Positions 13,501 to 25,641 of a stretch of DNA of 64,000 nucleotides are shown here, piece by piece. Positions within the stretch are counted from its first letter, which is position 1. The number at the start of each line of letters is the position of its first letter. The translations under genes were made by a program, and so were the position numbers. This DNA comes from Antedon mediterranea. Lineage: Eukaryota > Echinodermata > Crinoidea > Comatulida > Antedonidae. The notes beneath the pieces were generated by a model, which searched no databases, was not told the DNA's origin, and worked only from the letters and a program-made list of their open reading frames with translations. Location: contig NC_092675.1 in NCBI RefSeq assembly GCF_964355755.1, positions 29,722,912 to 29,786,911 on the forward strand, given 5' to 3'.

Positions 13501-16500
13501 ATTTACAGCAGGCCACTTCAATTAATAAAATCAACTTATTTTTAATCGTTTAAAGACGAAAAAAGTTATCGCAATAGGACCATCTATTATTTATTTTTAT
13601 ATTAAATTTTTTATTTAAATTAAACAAGTTTGTCACCTAATAAATTAGATCTAAAAAACGTAGGGAATGAGGCTTTAAGATGAAAAGCTCAAAATCACAT
13701 AGCCCATGTTGAAATATTAATGTTAAACAAAATGGATGGAGTGTGAAAGTGAAAGGAGTGATGATAGGATCTTAAAAGGCGAAAACGATCTTAAAAGGCG
13801 AAAACAATTTTAAAAACTATTAAAAATATAATGAGTACAACAAGTATATATAGCCACCATTAAAAGAACTATCGGCACAGTAAATGTAATTTATTATCTT
13901 TTATCAATATCTTCATCTATTGGCCCAGGCAATGATGCCTAGTTCACTGTGTCAATAGATAACATAAATAAGGAGCACATCAATGAAAACAATACATTGC
14001 CGCTATGAAGCAATTGACCTGACCTGGTCAACCATGCTGATAGAAAACACTACTTTACATGCACGGTGTTCCGCGTCAATAGTAAACTTTCACTACATGT
14101 ACGATTACACTGTGCCGATAGCATTATCCATAAAACCTACTAAAAGTATGATGAGAGAAAAGCCATACCTGATGATATTGTTTTCACTTTTTCAGTAGAA
14201 CCGTTTTTATAATTTGGTTGAAGTTCCAAACTACCTTTACCCACTGACATCTTTTTCACATTGCCATCACAAACAACCTGAGAACTTTCAACTTCTTTGG
14301 ATTTTTCATTTGGACCTTGGTACCTAACAAAAACATTATTATTAATATATTTTGTTATAAATACAGTAGATTTAGGCTTAATGTTTAAACAAATATATCA
14401 TAGGTATAAAGACCAGAAACAGAACAGTCAAACTAATAAAATAGATACAATAATAATGAAGCTTTTTACTTATTTTTCAAGTTTGCAAGCAAGTATAATT
14501 CAATGCTTTTATTATAAAATCCATAAACTATTTTATTCACAAGCAAATTTTAAAAAATTAGAAAATATTTTATAAATAAATCATAAAATATGATTTACCT
14601 TTTTATATATATTCTTATACACACAACTACTGTAATGATAATCAATATGACAAAGAAAACTATTAAAAATATCTGCCAGCCTTCCCAGCCACTATCTGAA
14701 AGAAAAAAAAAATTTCGCACATTCATACACACAAAAACAAATAAAGAAGCAGCTGAACGCAACACAACTCTGTGTCGACATAAGCACCCTGAGCAACTGA
14801 ATGCAACTCAATTCTGTGTCGACATAAGCACTCTCAGCAACTGAACGCAAGTCAATTCTGTGTCGACATAAGCACTCTCAGCAACTGAACGCAAGTCAAT
14901 TCTGTGTCGACATAAGCACTCGGAGCAACTGAACGCAACAACTCAATTTTGTGTCAACATAAGCACTCTGAGCAACTGAACGCAACTCAACTCTGTGTCG
15001 ACATAAGCACTCTGAGCAACTGAACGCAACTCAACTCTGTGTTGACATAAGCATTCTGAGCAACTGAACGCAAGTCAATTCTTTGTCAACATAGCCATCT
15101 GAGCAACTGAAATAGACTCAATTCAACTTTGTGTCGACGTAATCTGCTCCTAAAATATGTTCATTTCATTTATTTTAAAGAAAAAACAGTGAACAAAGTT
15201 AAAAATACAAACACAAGCAACATAAAACAAAAATGCATTGAGGTGTTAGTGTTAGTAATTTCTTTCTGGCTGTTTTCAATATTTTTTTTTTTGATTTAGC
15301 ATTCACTTATTTTATTTTATATCTCCACCAAGATCCAGCTCCCTGATACCCATAGCATTATTATTTTTTCACTAATTTTCCACAACATCTCTAGGCTAGT
15401 CCACAATGTGATATGATGCCTCTGGGCTGGCCCACAATGTCCCCAAAATATGACACCGTTAGGTTGGCCCACAATGTCCCCAAGATGCATCTAAGTTGGC
15501 CCACAATGTCCCCAAGATGCCTCTAGGTTGGTCCACAATGTCCCCAAGATGGCTCTGGGTTGGCCTAAAGTGTCTGTCCCCAAACAAGTTTTTATTCTAA
15601 GTATTTTAACCAGGTTTGACTTTATCAAATAAAAAAGTACTTGAATTAACAGATAGGACAGTTAACTTGTTAATTTGTTATAAATAGTAGTAAAAGAAAA
15701 ATACCAATAAGTTACTTTTAAATAAATTGTGATAAATGCAGATTTGTGCTTTTATTTGATGATAATATTAAATATTAATCGTGTTATATAATAATTATTA
15801 TATTATTTACAAGATTAGTAAACTCAGTAATAAAAGGGGTACCAACTATTCTAATGTATGATATTTCATTTACTACTGCTTCAAATGGCTATCTACAATA
15901 CCTGTAGGTTGAGGATCATTGGATGACATAACTGTACTATGCTTAATATCTGCAGTAAAATAATAATTATTGTTGGAAAATGTTTGATTTTTGACAATCT
16001 ACCTAGGAACCAGTTACGTTAGCAGAGTTTTTACAAACTCTAGGTCCAGGTGGCAACACAATAGGTCACATCAAATCAAAAGCTCCCAAATAAAAGTATG
16101 AGAACCCAGTTAAAACAGTGAACACAGCATATATTTATATTTAAACACATTTTACTCATAAAAGCAAACTGAAAATCTGTTGAAACATTTGTGTGATAGA
16201 TTTGATGTATCTTTGTGGTTAAGTTGTCGGGCACCACCAGGGTACTGGGTACAAATCCTGTCTATGGTTTCTAATAATTTGTTTATGTTGTGAGAATTAA
16301 TAACGGGACGTGAAAATAGTAATTGACATAATAAAAAATAAGATTAATCTTGCTTCAAAGTACAGTACTGCAGAATTAAAGAAACTAAATTGAAATCTTT
16401 CATTTGTAAACCAAAAAAAAAACCAAAGTTTTGAACTACTGCAAGTGCTGCTGTAAAAATAAGATCAAGAAAAGGGGGAAAAATGGAAGTTCATACCAGC

Positions 16501-19500
16501 ACACAAAGTATAGGGATATACCCTCGTCGCTTACCAGGGGTTTAAACTAATGAACTGGGGGTTAGCACCAGTTGCGTCTCAGAACTCAAGCACCTCTATT
16601 TATCATTTATAAAGTACAAACATAGCATAGCACAATGTGGCAGGATTAGTTTTCACTCTCTTTATATTAAAATACACAAAATAAAATACATGACAAAAAT
16701 TGTAATAAAATTGATATATAAAATAGCATTTTTCAGTCAAGCAATCCAACCTAATGTAACCACAATAACATATAATGAGAACATGTTTTTTTATACATAA
16801 TGTGAAGAAAACACAATTATACAGTAGTGAGCTTACACTATCCATAATATATACAGTAATATCAGGTAATGTACCATTTAAAAAAAAAAACACTTACAGT
16901 GTAATAAGCAGTGTGCTTGTTAATTGGGTTTTGTCTCAGCGTGCAATGCCAACAATATGAATGAAAATTATTTTGGACAATGCAGTACCAAAGCAACAAA
17001 GCAATATTAGCTTTGCAACTAGATTATTCTAAAAGTGGGGTAGATACGGAAGCTATCATAGCACATGAGTATTAGAATAGCAGTGCAATTAAATTTAATG
17101 AAATAAATAAATATCATTCAATTAAAGCATGTAAGACTTTATAACGGTTTTGTAAAATACAGGTACCAAGTAGACAACTAACATACCCGTTGCTAATAAG
17201 TTCAGGCTATTGATACTTCGTGTTGTCTCTGTTGTTATAACCCAGGAAAGACATTAAAATAAAACATGAAAGGTATTTCATTTCACATGTTTAACATTGA
17301 AACATTCAAGGTATATTTATCCATTTAAGTACTGCACCTTTCACCTGTTAAATTTTACAGATATACAAACTTGAATTTACATGCATACTGACGTATGTAC
17401 GATCAGATAGAGAATTGTGTTACTATAATTTAAACAATCTGCAACATTTGAATTATTTTATTCGGATATTTCCTTTTTTTTATCTCAATTTAAAATGATC
17501 TTCCGATGTAATGGCACATTCTGTATCTGAAGAATTCTTTTGTTTGGATTCAATAGATATTATTATTCTGTTTATATGGGCATGTTAAATTGTCTTCATG
17601 GAAAATGTATTCCAATCAAACATGTGATTGAATAATATTTTAAAAAATAACATGATTATTTAGTGATACCATGAAGGTACCTGGATGATGATACTTTACC
17701 AATCAGACATGTGATGGAATAACATTATATGAAATGATGATTATTTGATTATAAGATAAGTACTGAAATGTTGGCATTTAATGTAATACTATAGTACAGA
17801 TAATATCTATATAGACTTAACGTGTCATGTTACCTTCAGGGTTAGATGTAGTACCTTCAGGAGTACTACTGTATTCAAAAGTAAACTCTGTAGTACCTAG
17901 AATATCAGACGAATTAGTCAAATCTGAAATATACATAATAGCATGCTTCGTTTCAATGTATATAATATTTTATTACATCTTAAACGATTACAAAGAGTTT
18001 TTGTGTTTTTTTTAGACTTTTTCACATTTTCATATAACATAGTCATATTAGGAAAGATGGCAGTACAGTAGCCGTAAAGAGTATTAACTTTGTTTGTAAT
18101 AAATATTAATAGTGTTAATATTGGACTAAGCTAGATACTGTACCCATACATACATACAGAGAGTATATATAATATTAGATTAATAAATATTATACTTGTA
18201 CAGTATATTGCAATAAATTTATTTTATATAATTACATACAGATGCATACACAAAATTGCTTGTTTCCATGCTAAATAATGTGAGCTGCACAATGAAGCAA
18301 TTTTAACGTTGGGTTACCTTCAGCTGTGATGGTTTTTGGATGGGTGTGTTCATCTGTTATAGGAAATTGCGTAGAATCTACATCTGGTGTCTGTGTCAAA
18401 CCTGAAACCATATTTTCGTTAATAATGCTATACACACCATGCAATTAGTATTTTGATATAATTATTCAGAATTCAAATGCAATTAAATTTTTAGAATCCG
18501 TCTACGGCGAATTATATTAATGATATTGATATTTCTCCTTAAAAACATGCATTTTTACCTTCTGTTGTAAAAGTAGTAGAAATAGTAGGCACAGTTGTAG
18601 TGTAACCTGAAAATGTATGATGATTAAAAAAACAAATAATCCTACAATTTCATTCCAATATTATAATTTTTGTTAGAAATCAGACCACGACTTATACTCT
18701 ATACACCGCAGCATGATTTTTTTATTTAAGCATTTTATAAAAAATAAACCGAAAATTACAACATTAATAACAAACAATATTGAGCATTTATACGCTTTTT
18801 ACCGGAGTCTTACAATGCGACATGAACATTATTGAAATACGGTAGGTGAGTTTTCCTAGAGGTTTGAATTAAAAATGGGATGGAGTGTAACGGATGGAAG
18901 GAGGAAGTTGGTTCCAGATGTTGCTGCCTGAGCAAAGCATGATCATAATTATTAGAGCTAGATGTTCATAGTTATATATAAATATAATTTTTTTATATTT
19001 TATAATAATTATAAATACTTTAATACTAATAGTTGAAGTAAAAAAAGTTTGTGAGAATAATCTTAAAAAAGAACCAACAACAACTACTATAAGATCACAA
19101 TAATGGTAAACAATAGAGTAACTTTATTGGTTTTTGTCCTCCTTGGCGTGCCATAAAATACTCTTTTTTTTTTGCCTTCTATCCTCTTCTTTTGTATTGA
19201 ACTTAAATTACATAATAAAAATAATTACAGTACTGTAATAAAAACATAAGGAAAATAAATATGTTTACTGTACTTGAAAATTAAATGAAAAACTTTTATT
19301 TACTGTAAAAAAGGGAAAAGAAAATGTATCTTACGGGGCAGTGTGTTTCCCTTGAAGGATAAAATTAATAAAAACTTTAAAACTGCAACATATTCAACAA
19401 GTTGTCAGCAACTGTGTAATGGCGAGTATAGCAGCTCTTACAGTACAGTCTTTTCTTAAAAGTTTATACTGTACTGTAATGTATTTAAACTGTTGTTTCA

Positions 19501-22500
19501 ATGTTGATATAACAGTGCATCCTTGTTTATTATAAAAACACTTGAAGCAGGACAAATACTGGTAGTATAGGGTAAAATAATGAATAATAACAGCTTAAAA
19601 TGGTTACTCATACTGCAAATGATATTCAGACTCAGTCCGTGAAAAAAAAATTAATTAAATTAGTTTTTTAACACAAAATAACTTCAGCTGTGATGGTCAA
19701 CACATCATTTCTGATTTTCTGTTGAGCACAACATTTTTTCTTCGAAACATTTTTATAAATAGGATCATGTTGTAACTAAAAATAGCTCCATATGCAAAAA
19801 AAAAAGAGTTAAAATATCTGAATTTGACTAGAATCAGGTTTTTCAAATCATACAGTATTCAAAATTGTATTCTCTAGTTCTGAAGAAACAGGACCTTTTA
19901 GTATTGTAAACCACATACTGTACATTTGGCTTCAGAGAAGTTGTTTATGGTTAACCATTTTTATTACATACTGAATCAACATCTTGAACAGGAAAGCCTG
20001 TTAATTGTATTGATCAGTCTGGTTAATAATTACCAAATATCATAACAATTATGGCTAGCTAATCTTGACAAAATGGTATTACAAAACAAGGGAATGATTA
20101 TGGCTATTTGGATACACCTTCTCTTTAGGCTGTCGTTTATACTGTAGTCTGATCATAAATTTTGTTTGATTTCCTGGTAGATTTCCCTTTAGAATTTGGT
20201 AGAAGGGGAACTTAAAGCGGAAATAAATTATATTTGTCACTGAGGGGGACATAAAAAGGGAAAGTTTATACTTTGTAATTGTACATAAGAAATATAAATG
20301 AAGTTTATTCAAAAAGACTTCCTGGTTCCTCAAATTAAACTCAGTGAAATATTTTATAAGGAAACTATTAAAATACAGTGGCTCTATTATCAGCATATTC
20401 TAGACAGTATTCATGTTGATCAGATAACATGGGCTGGGCATCGTTAAAGGTTTATGTCGACATTCATGTAGTATAGTAGAAGTATCGCATTATAAGCATG
20501 GTACGGAGATTGAATATTATAATAATAACATTAACAACATACATCAAACTACATTCATTTAATTAGCAACAATTCCTATTTTTCAATCATTAAATAATTG
20601 ATTATCAAAAATTATTTTTAGAAATGTTTCTCATTTAGTAATATAATACTCTATTCAATCATAATAATAAATAAGAAATTCCTTTCTGAGTCACCTTTAT
20701 AATCAAACTATGTCCCCATTGTTCAAACAAAGCTATAAATCAGGAAATTCAGGTCAAAATTCTACAATTGTTAAAGGATTAAATCTTTTTTGCAAATAAA
20801 TTACTCACAAGTTTATGATTTATTTTGCGTATATATTTTAAGCATTGAAATAATTACAACTTGAGAACTGGAAATTGGAATGAAAATAAGAAGTAATAAA
20901 ACAATAAATTGTTAATTAAAAGATTTTAAGCAGAGAATACTGTATTTTGAAGATCTACATAATGACGTAAGGTTACATCCATCACATGGATATTACTATG
21001 AAGCAATCACTATAACAACTAAACGCTATATATTTGACTAGCTGCAGTTTGAATTTATTTTTGATAAACATTATTCGCAGCATAATTTAAGCATTTTGCC
21101 AATTTATAGGAATAATGTATACTGTACCTCTCTTCGGATAGAGAGGCTAATGTTGGTTTATCCAGGTAAGCTAGGCACGAAATAGACTAAAGATTTATTT
21201 TTGAGATAGGCATTGTTTTATTGCAACTTATTAGAAAAAAGAATTCATAATTTAGTAGCAATTACTAACAGGACTAGAACTGGTCGTTGACATTGCTTGA
21301 ATTTGCCAGTAAAATGAGTCATGTTATTCATACTGAGTTTAAGTCAATGTAACATGCCAAATATTGTCACCAGAAACAGGAGGTTTTAGTTAACAACCGA
21401 CTTTCAACTTGACAGATAGTTAAGACTGTTTAATACATAAAAAGTGTATGGAAATTGAAAATTGCAAGACAAGGAACAGATCTGTAAACATACAAAATGT
21501 CTTCAAACAGAATATTATTATTTGGCATGTACTAGTACTTTTATAAATAGTAATTATTTACTCTACAATACAATAGTACTTCAAATACTTTTCTAAATTT
21601 ATATATTTATGGGCAATTCCATGGTCACTCGCATTACACATTACAGTCATTTTTGTTAGTCTAAGCTTTGTACTTTCTATACTAATTGGATTTTTAAGTC
21701 AATGTTTTATATGAACATACTTTAGGTGCAAGTCTTTAATAAAATACTATAAAAAAAATTGTATGTCTTTTACTTCGACAATGACGCCATTGCGAAATTC
21801 TGTCACACGCATTACACAAAAAGGACACAACAAAAATTTGATTAGATTTGATAAGAACGTGTCCTTAAACTAAAAATATATGAATCAAAAGATCTTTTAT
21901 TTTTAATTGCTGTACTTTTAAAGTATAAAATAGGATAATAAAAAAATTCAACATTACATAGATTTTAAAAATATTTTACATTTTAACAAAAAAGTCCCGT
22001 CACTCGCATTACTGTCACTCGCATTACCGTAAGAAGTGAACTTAGTATTTACTAAGCAAAGCAGAAAGAAAAGTAGACAATAATTAAATAATGCAACATT
22101 AAACCACTCAAAGAATGTTATATCAATTTTCAAGTAAAAACTTTTATTTCAACTCATTTGGATGAAGTTCTAAAAGACATCATCTATTTTTAACACTAAC
22201 AGAACATCTTGATTTTTTACAAACACAATAACAGAACACTTATACGGTCACTAAAAATGAAAATAGAAAATTCAAACAGCCATTTTACAAATTATGGAAC
22301 TCAAAGTTCTTCGCAAACCAGCATCAAGCATTCTTTTTGCCCTGGTAGTGGCTTTAGCAAAGCCATAGCACTTCTAAAAGGTGATGGCCCGTCTGATGCC
22401 AAAGCAGCCTTCTTTGCTCTGAACTAATAGCCACACGTTTTCTATTAGCAACTTTAAGAGCATCAATCTTCTGCTTCTTCAAAGCTGGTGGCAGAGCTAG

Positions 22501-23940
22501 AATTTTCTCTTTTCTTTTACTTTTTTACTTCTTTTCGAAATTTCATTTTGTTTGTTTCTGTATGAGGTGTATTTTCCCTCGGCTTTCAGTTTTTCTAGGT
22601 ACTTTCTCTGTCGTTCGGCCATTTCTAAAGGCAGGATGCAAATGTGAATGATAATTTAAAATTATTTTTAAATAATAAGCAATTATATATTTTGTTTTTA
22701 AAACTACAATGCTTTAGACCTGGTGGTTTAAAATATGCCTAGTAAATAATAATATATAAATAATAATATATAAATAAATTATTATAGCCTTAGGCCTATG
22801 CGGTGTTTTCAAATTATAGAATTTGAAATAATTAACACTAACAATATAAGAAAAAAAAACTTAAAAATTGTGATTAAATATAAATGTATACTTATTCTTA
22901 CCTTCTTATCTTCACAAAAGATTGTACCAAATTTGTTAAATCTCACCAGATTTAGTGTTTTTTATTTAATGAGCTCTTATAATGATTTGATTTTTCAAAT
23001 GATTTAACTGCAAAAAGGTCGTTGCTAGGGATTGTGCCCTCAACAAACCTAATGCTATAATTATTATACTGTAGTGCCTCCAAATAAGGGCCAAATCACA
23101 CATTGTATTATGAAATTAATGTATATACTAATTCTGGGACTAATTCATAACTAATGATAGATTAATTACTATTTTACTTTACAAAAAAAAGAGTTTTAGT
23201 AATGTCACTCGCATTACATTGTCCATTTTTTAACGTCACTCGCATTACATGTCACTCGCATTTCACTTTTCAATGTCTCAACAATTTTGTATTTACGGGG
23301 ATTTTTTATTTTTATTTGTCAAATTTTAATTGTTCAAAGTAGTATAGCTAAATTATAAAATTTCATTAAAAAAAATTATCATCATGATGGTATAAAAAAA
23401 AAAATCATTTTTTTTGTCACTCGCATTACATACCCTAATATATAACAGAATATACACAGCACTCCTATGGGATATTCAACATTTGTAGTTATATAATATT
23501 TTCCATATATCTTAAGTGTACTACCGTATTACTTAGACATGTTACTTTATAAATATTGCTTTGTTGGGAAAATAATAATCAGTTAACGTAATTACCTATT
23601 TTTCACACCTAAAAAAAAATATATATTCAACATTGAATAAACGTAATTTTTTGGCTGCAAAAAGTCATAAATGAATTGAAAAAGTTAAAAACCTAGTTCC
23701 CACATATTCAAAGAGTAACATAAACACAAATTTTGAGCTGACTAATTAATTTGAATTTTTTTGGTCATGTCCATGTTTGCATGGAATTGCCCATATACAT
23801 TTCCTCCAAGGCATGATGTAAACATTTTACTCACTTGGTTTTTCAGGAAGGGAAAAATTGAAAGTTGGTGGAGGAATGTGGCACTCACAGACCCTTTCAT
23901 GGAGGAATCCATCGAAACATCTGCCTTGTTGTGACATGTG
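7279..23940 (-). CDS. Unidentified type I membrane protein with Thr/Ser-rich stalk and alternative C-termini
   Basis: Split gene reconstructed from splice sites and phase. Exons in transcript order: 23,835-23,940 (Cys-rich); 18,559-18,606; 18,318-18,401; 17,834-17,923; 17,187-17,228; 15,902-15,949; 14,599-14,695 (transmembrane); 14,169-14,323 (cytoplasmic); then one of four candidate last exons. The five stalk exons are all multiples of 3, start with two bases and end with one (phase 1-1), and read like YTTTVPTISTTFTTE. The 97-bp exon encodes SGWEGWQ followed by the hydrophobic IFLIVFFVILIIITVVV and CIRIYIK. The 155-bp exon is hydrophilic (YQGPNEKSKEVESSQVV). The predicted layout is extracellular, one span, cytoplasmic. 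I do not recognise the family. The signal-peptide exon was not found between 23.9 and 25.6 kb. Linkage of the first exon is the weakest part. Confidence 0.6.
8394..8515. mobile_element. Family A MITE, one-ended copy
   Basis: The left inverted repeat (AAGCACTGTCTACACTATGAA) and GTGATGTGCCCAAATAT core units are present. The right terminal repeat is missing, so the copy is truncated. Confidence 0.6.
8790..8932. mobile_element. Family A MITE
   Basis: Complete copy. AAGCTATGTCTACACTATC on the left and GATAGTGTAGACAGAGCTT on the right, flanked by TA. Confidence 0.8.
9206..9300. mobile_element. Family D short inverted-repeat element
   Basis: AGTCGCGTG at the left and CACGCGACT at the right enclose CACTATGTCGGTCGG with a (GGTC)n stretch. 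A related sequence with AGTCGTG/CACGACT ends lies in a KAT14 intron at 38,277-38,348. Confidence 0.5.
9470..9634. mobile_element. Family A MITE
   Basis: Complete copy with two CCCAAATATGGTAGTGATAT units followed by ATCATCATGTCCATATATGG, and both terminal inverted repeats. Confidence 0.8.
9880..10105. repeat. Minisatellite, period about 62 bp, about 4 copies
   Basis: GGGGTTGAATCACCC, GGAACCACCCAAGATGACCC and CCCATCAGAGAACAAG recur in order about four times. The units differ by small indels. It lies in the intron or UTR between two alternative last exons. Confidence 0.75.
10335..10393 (-). CDS. Alternative last exon 3 of the membrane-protein gene
   Basis: After the acceptor GTTCCAG, a phase-1 compatible frame reads EGCEDSSYEGVEKTLPPPS and stops at TAA. 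The surrounding sequence, including CAGAGGGCT and upstream CACACAAATGATCAATGTT, closely matches that of the exon at 12,730-12,764, which indicates duplication of the whole exon region. Confidence 0.5.
11762..11910 (-). CDS. Alternative last exon 2 of the membrane-protein gene
   Basis: The acceptor TTTAAATTAG is followed by a phase-1 compatible frame of 48 residues ending at TAA. It begins GIEGAFEIHDTSNVD and includes DSDNPRKHIGRENSQTPLV. It is homologous to the exon at 7,279-7,511 through the NPR and RE[NH]S-x-x-PLV motifs. Confidence 0.65.
12440..12613. mobile_element. Short inverted-repeat element with poly-C tract
   Basis: CAGGGCGGATTCAAGG at the left end and CCTGGATCCGCCACTG at the right end are inverted repeats. 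The interior holds a C-rich run of about 25 bases. The CAGNGGCGGATCC end is typical of short non-autonomous DNA transposons; superfamily not determined. Confidence 0.6.
12730..12764 (-). CDS. Alternative last exon 1 of the membrane-protein gene
   Basis: The acceptor ATGTTGCAG is followed in phase 1 by AEGYENSSYID and a TAG stop. The short tail carries two tyrosines (GYENSSYID) that could be a signalling or sorting motif. AATAAATAAA on the minus strand about 45 bases after the stop is a possible polyadenylation signal. Its paralogue is at 10,335-10,393. Because the exon is short, the support is conservation between duplicates and matching phase. Confidence 0.5.
13196..13303. repeat. 34-bp tandem repeat, 3 copies
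   Basis: AACAAGTCACTGGTGTCTAT plus ATAACATACTATAA is repeated three times without visible differences. Confidence 0.9.
13332..13678 (+). repeat. Dispersed repeat family B, copy 2
   Basis: Full-length but diverged copy. It starts GCTGTATTAATTGTCTTTC, continues with TTTTTGCCAGAATCC and GCAATGCATG, and ends ACGTAGGGAATGAGGCTTTA. It is the same length as copy 3 at 59,903-60,250. Confidence 0.65.
14750..15130. repeat. Minisatellite, period about 44 bp, about 8 copies
   Basis: GAGCAACTGAACGCAACTCA and TCTGTGTCGACATAAGCACT alternate about eight times with point changes. It lies in the intron immediately 5' (on the minus strand) of the transmembrane exon, starting about 55 bases from the acceptor. 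Confidence 0.85.
15390..15575. repeat. Degenerate tandem repeat, period about 38 bp
   Basis: GGCCCACAATGTCCCCAAGA and TGCCTCTAGGTTGG recur about five times. It is intronic in the membrane-protein gene. Confidence 0.7.
16205..16280 (+). repeat. tRNA-derived SINE-like fragment
   Basis: A box-A-like TGGTTAAGTTGTCGG is followed after about 20 bases by a box-B-like GGGTACAAATCCTG. The spacing fits an internal RNA polymerase III promoter. The sequence does not fold into a complete tRNA that I can see, so a decayed SINE head is the better reading. Confidence 0.45.
18607..21607. other. AT-rich intron of the membrane-protein gene
   Basis: No supported exon. At 19,682-19,700 a stretch matches the end of the exon at 18,318-18,401 (ACCATCACAGCTGAA on the minus strand), possibly a dead exon copy. 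Confidence 0.4.
21608..23795. mobile_element. 2.2 kb TIR transposon with repeated TCACTCGCATTAC motif
   Basis: The ends are perfect 16-bp inverted repeats, TATGGGCAATTCCATG at 21,608-21,623 and its complement at 23,780-23,795. Inside, GTCACTCGCATTAC (with small variants) occurs about eight times, all in the same orientation, clustered near the left end, at 22,000-22,030, at 23,200-23,270 and at 23,405. Subterminal repeats of this sort usually bind transposase. The interior carries a frame-broken basic ORF on the minus strand. Target-site duplication could not be settled. It sits in an intron just downstream (minus strand) of the Cys-rich exon. Confidence 0.7.
22285..22622 (-). pseudogene. Decayed basic ORF inside the 2.2 kb transposon
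   Basis: Begins MAERQRKYLEKLKAEGKYTS and continues with a lysine/arginine-rich stretch (KQNEISKRSKKVKEK) to a stop. Coding similarity then resumes in other frames (LPPALKKQKIDALKVANR; AKATTRAKRMLDAG). At least two frameshifts are evident. I recall similar QRKYLEKLKAEGKY proteins repeated in invertebrate genomes, but do not know their function. Here it is non-functional. Confidence 0.6.
23835..23940 (-). CDS. Cys-rich exon, likely N-terminal part of the membrane protein
   Basis: The exon reads HMSQQGRCFDGFLHERVCEC then HIPPPTFNFSLPEKP and ends in phase 1 at the strong donor GTGAGTA. The G-x-C-x(8)-C-x-C spacing resembles the second half of an EGF-like domain. The acceptor (TTCTAAG) lacks a clear pyrimidine tract. 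Translation could instead begin at the internal ATG at 23,937. Phase 1 joins correctly to the stalk exons. Confidence 0.4.
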
Positions 23941-25641
23941 CTTAGAATATTTTTATTTGTAGAATCTGTGATACAAAATATTATATTTGTCTTTAATAAA
24001 TATTAAGGAGAAACGTTTATGCGACACGGACAATCTCTATTCAGAGACAAACAAGCAGCTAATACTAGTTAAATCAGTAGCACTTTACATCAATTATCAT
24101 AAAATTAAACTTTGAACATTTCTGCAGGTAGGTAATTATAATATAGCAAGTCATAGTCTTGATCTACTGAAAAACATACTTGAATTTTAACTTACCATAT
24201 GAAAATAATATTCCCAAATTAAGGTTTAATTATATAAACTTGAGTGTTCTTCTACATCGAGCAAACTGTTGTTGTTAAAGCTGAAAGAAATGTAAAAAGG
24301 CTTTAGTAATTATTAGAGAATTGCTATTCTTTTACTGTATCCTTTACACACATTAGATCCAAATATACTGAACTGAACCTAAACTGAAGACCTTTTGGGA
24401 TTAGGTTAGGCCTACCGTACAGTACCAGTAAATGATTTACGCTCAGTTTACATTATCTAGTTTGAAAAAAACAGCTTGATGTGTCCAATGGCAATGATAA
24501 TGACAGCATTTAAAAAAAAAAAAATTTAATATAGGCCTACTATCTTACCAACTATATAGTATAAAGTATAAGTAGCTCTACTGTATAGTAAAGTAGCCAC
24601 ACTAAATCAGGAAGGAGGTATAAACAAAAACAGTACACATACTGTATCTACCAAAACCCCAAAAAGATGCAGTTCTTATCACCAAGTAAACATACCTTAA
24701 TATTATTGGTTGAATTTGTCTCCGTCCTACATATTCTAAACAAAACAATAAACAACCGATCCGAGAGAGCAACAGTGTATCAACCAAATACGTTTCTCTA
24801 TTAAATAAACAATGAAGTTGTTGTAATCCACAAATAGAGGGCGCACCATCTGTAATTCCAATTGTCAGATGAAGGAATTTCCTTGTATCATACAGTACAG
24901 TATTATATAATTATGAATATTATAACATGCATAATAACATAATTTATATAATACCATATTTAGAATTATACCGTACTTTATCAACATTATTTACTGTTCA
25001 AATAACTATTCAATTGTTTCCATTGTGTATACAAATTATTTTTATATTTTATATAATATTGTCTGTACAGTAGTAGTAGAAGATTTTCTGATTTTTATAT
25101 GAATTAGACCAATAAAAGATGAGTTAAATCAAACCATGATTTTTATTAACTATTAAAAATAAATATCTAATTAACTAACAATAATACAACATAAACATAA
25201 AAAATTAAAATTAATAAAATAACTCCTGAATTATTATGCAATTTTAAACTAATTTCATAGTGTGTAAAGTATTTTCAAATACTCTACAGAAACATTTTAC
25301 AGCATACTTAAACTATAAAAAAATGTACTTTAAATTAAAGGTACTGTAGTACATCCTTTAAACTGTTGGAGTAAATGACCCAGAGTTTAGTTCGTAGAGG
25401 AGAGTCAAGGGAGGGCTCAGCTGTTCACAATGCAGCCCACTCAACAATCCTGCTTCCGTGGTTTCAGTTATAATGGGTATTTTGGCAGCTGAGCATATAC
25501 ATTCCTTTTCTCTGTGCCTATAAGTTCCTTTTCCCTGTGCCTATAAGTATTTCTTGGCTAGCATTTTAAGAATCTTGAGCAATTGGTAATAGTCTTACTG
25601 GTCTACTAGCATATATTTGTATGCTAGCATCTTCTTAATGT

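Noticed and set aside
16897-16940. Possible extra stalk exon (KTQLTSTLLIT) before a GTAAGT donor.
   Set aside because: Its length is not a multiple of 3 and it ends in phase 2, unlike the other stalk exons; the acceptor is poor.
19682-19720. Copy of the end of exon 18,318-18,401.
   Set aside because: The donor position is altered and the phase does not fit; likely a dead exon.
24425-24500. Possible further family A MITE (CTCAGTTTACATTATCTAGTTTG).
   Set aside because: Only one degraded end and GATGTGTCC are visible; too weak to list.
24602-24787. Hydrophobic open frame on the minus strand (LLLSRIGCLLFCLEY), considered as a signal-peptide exon for the membrane protein.
   Set aside because: No ATG in frame and no phase-compatible junction to 23,940.
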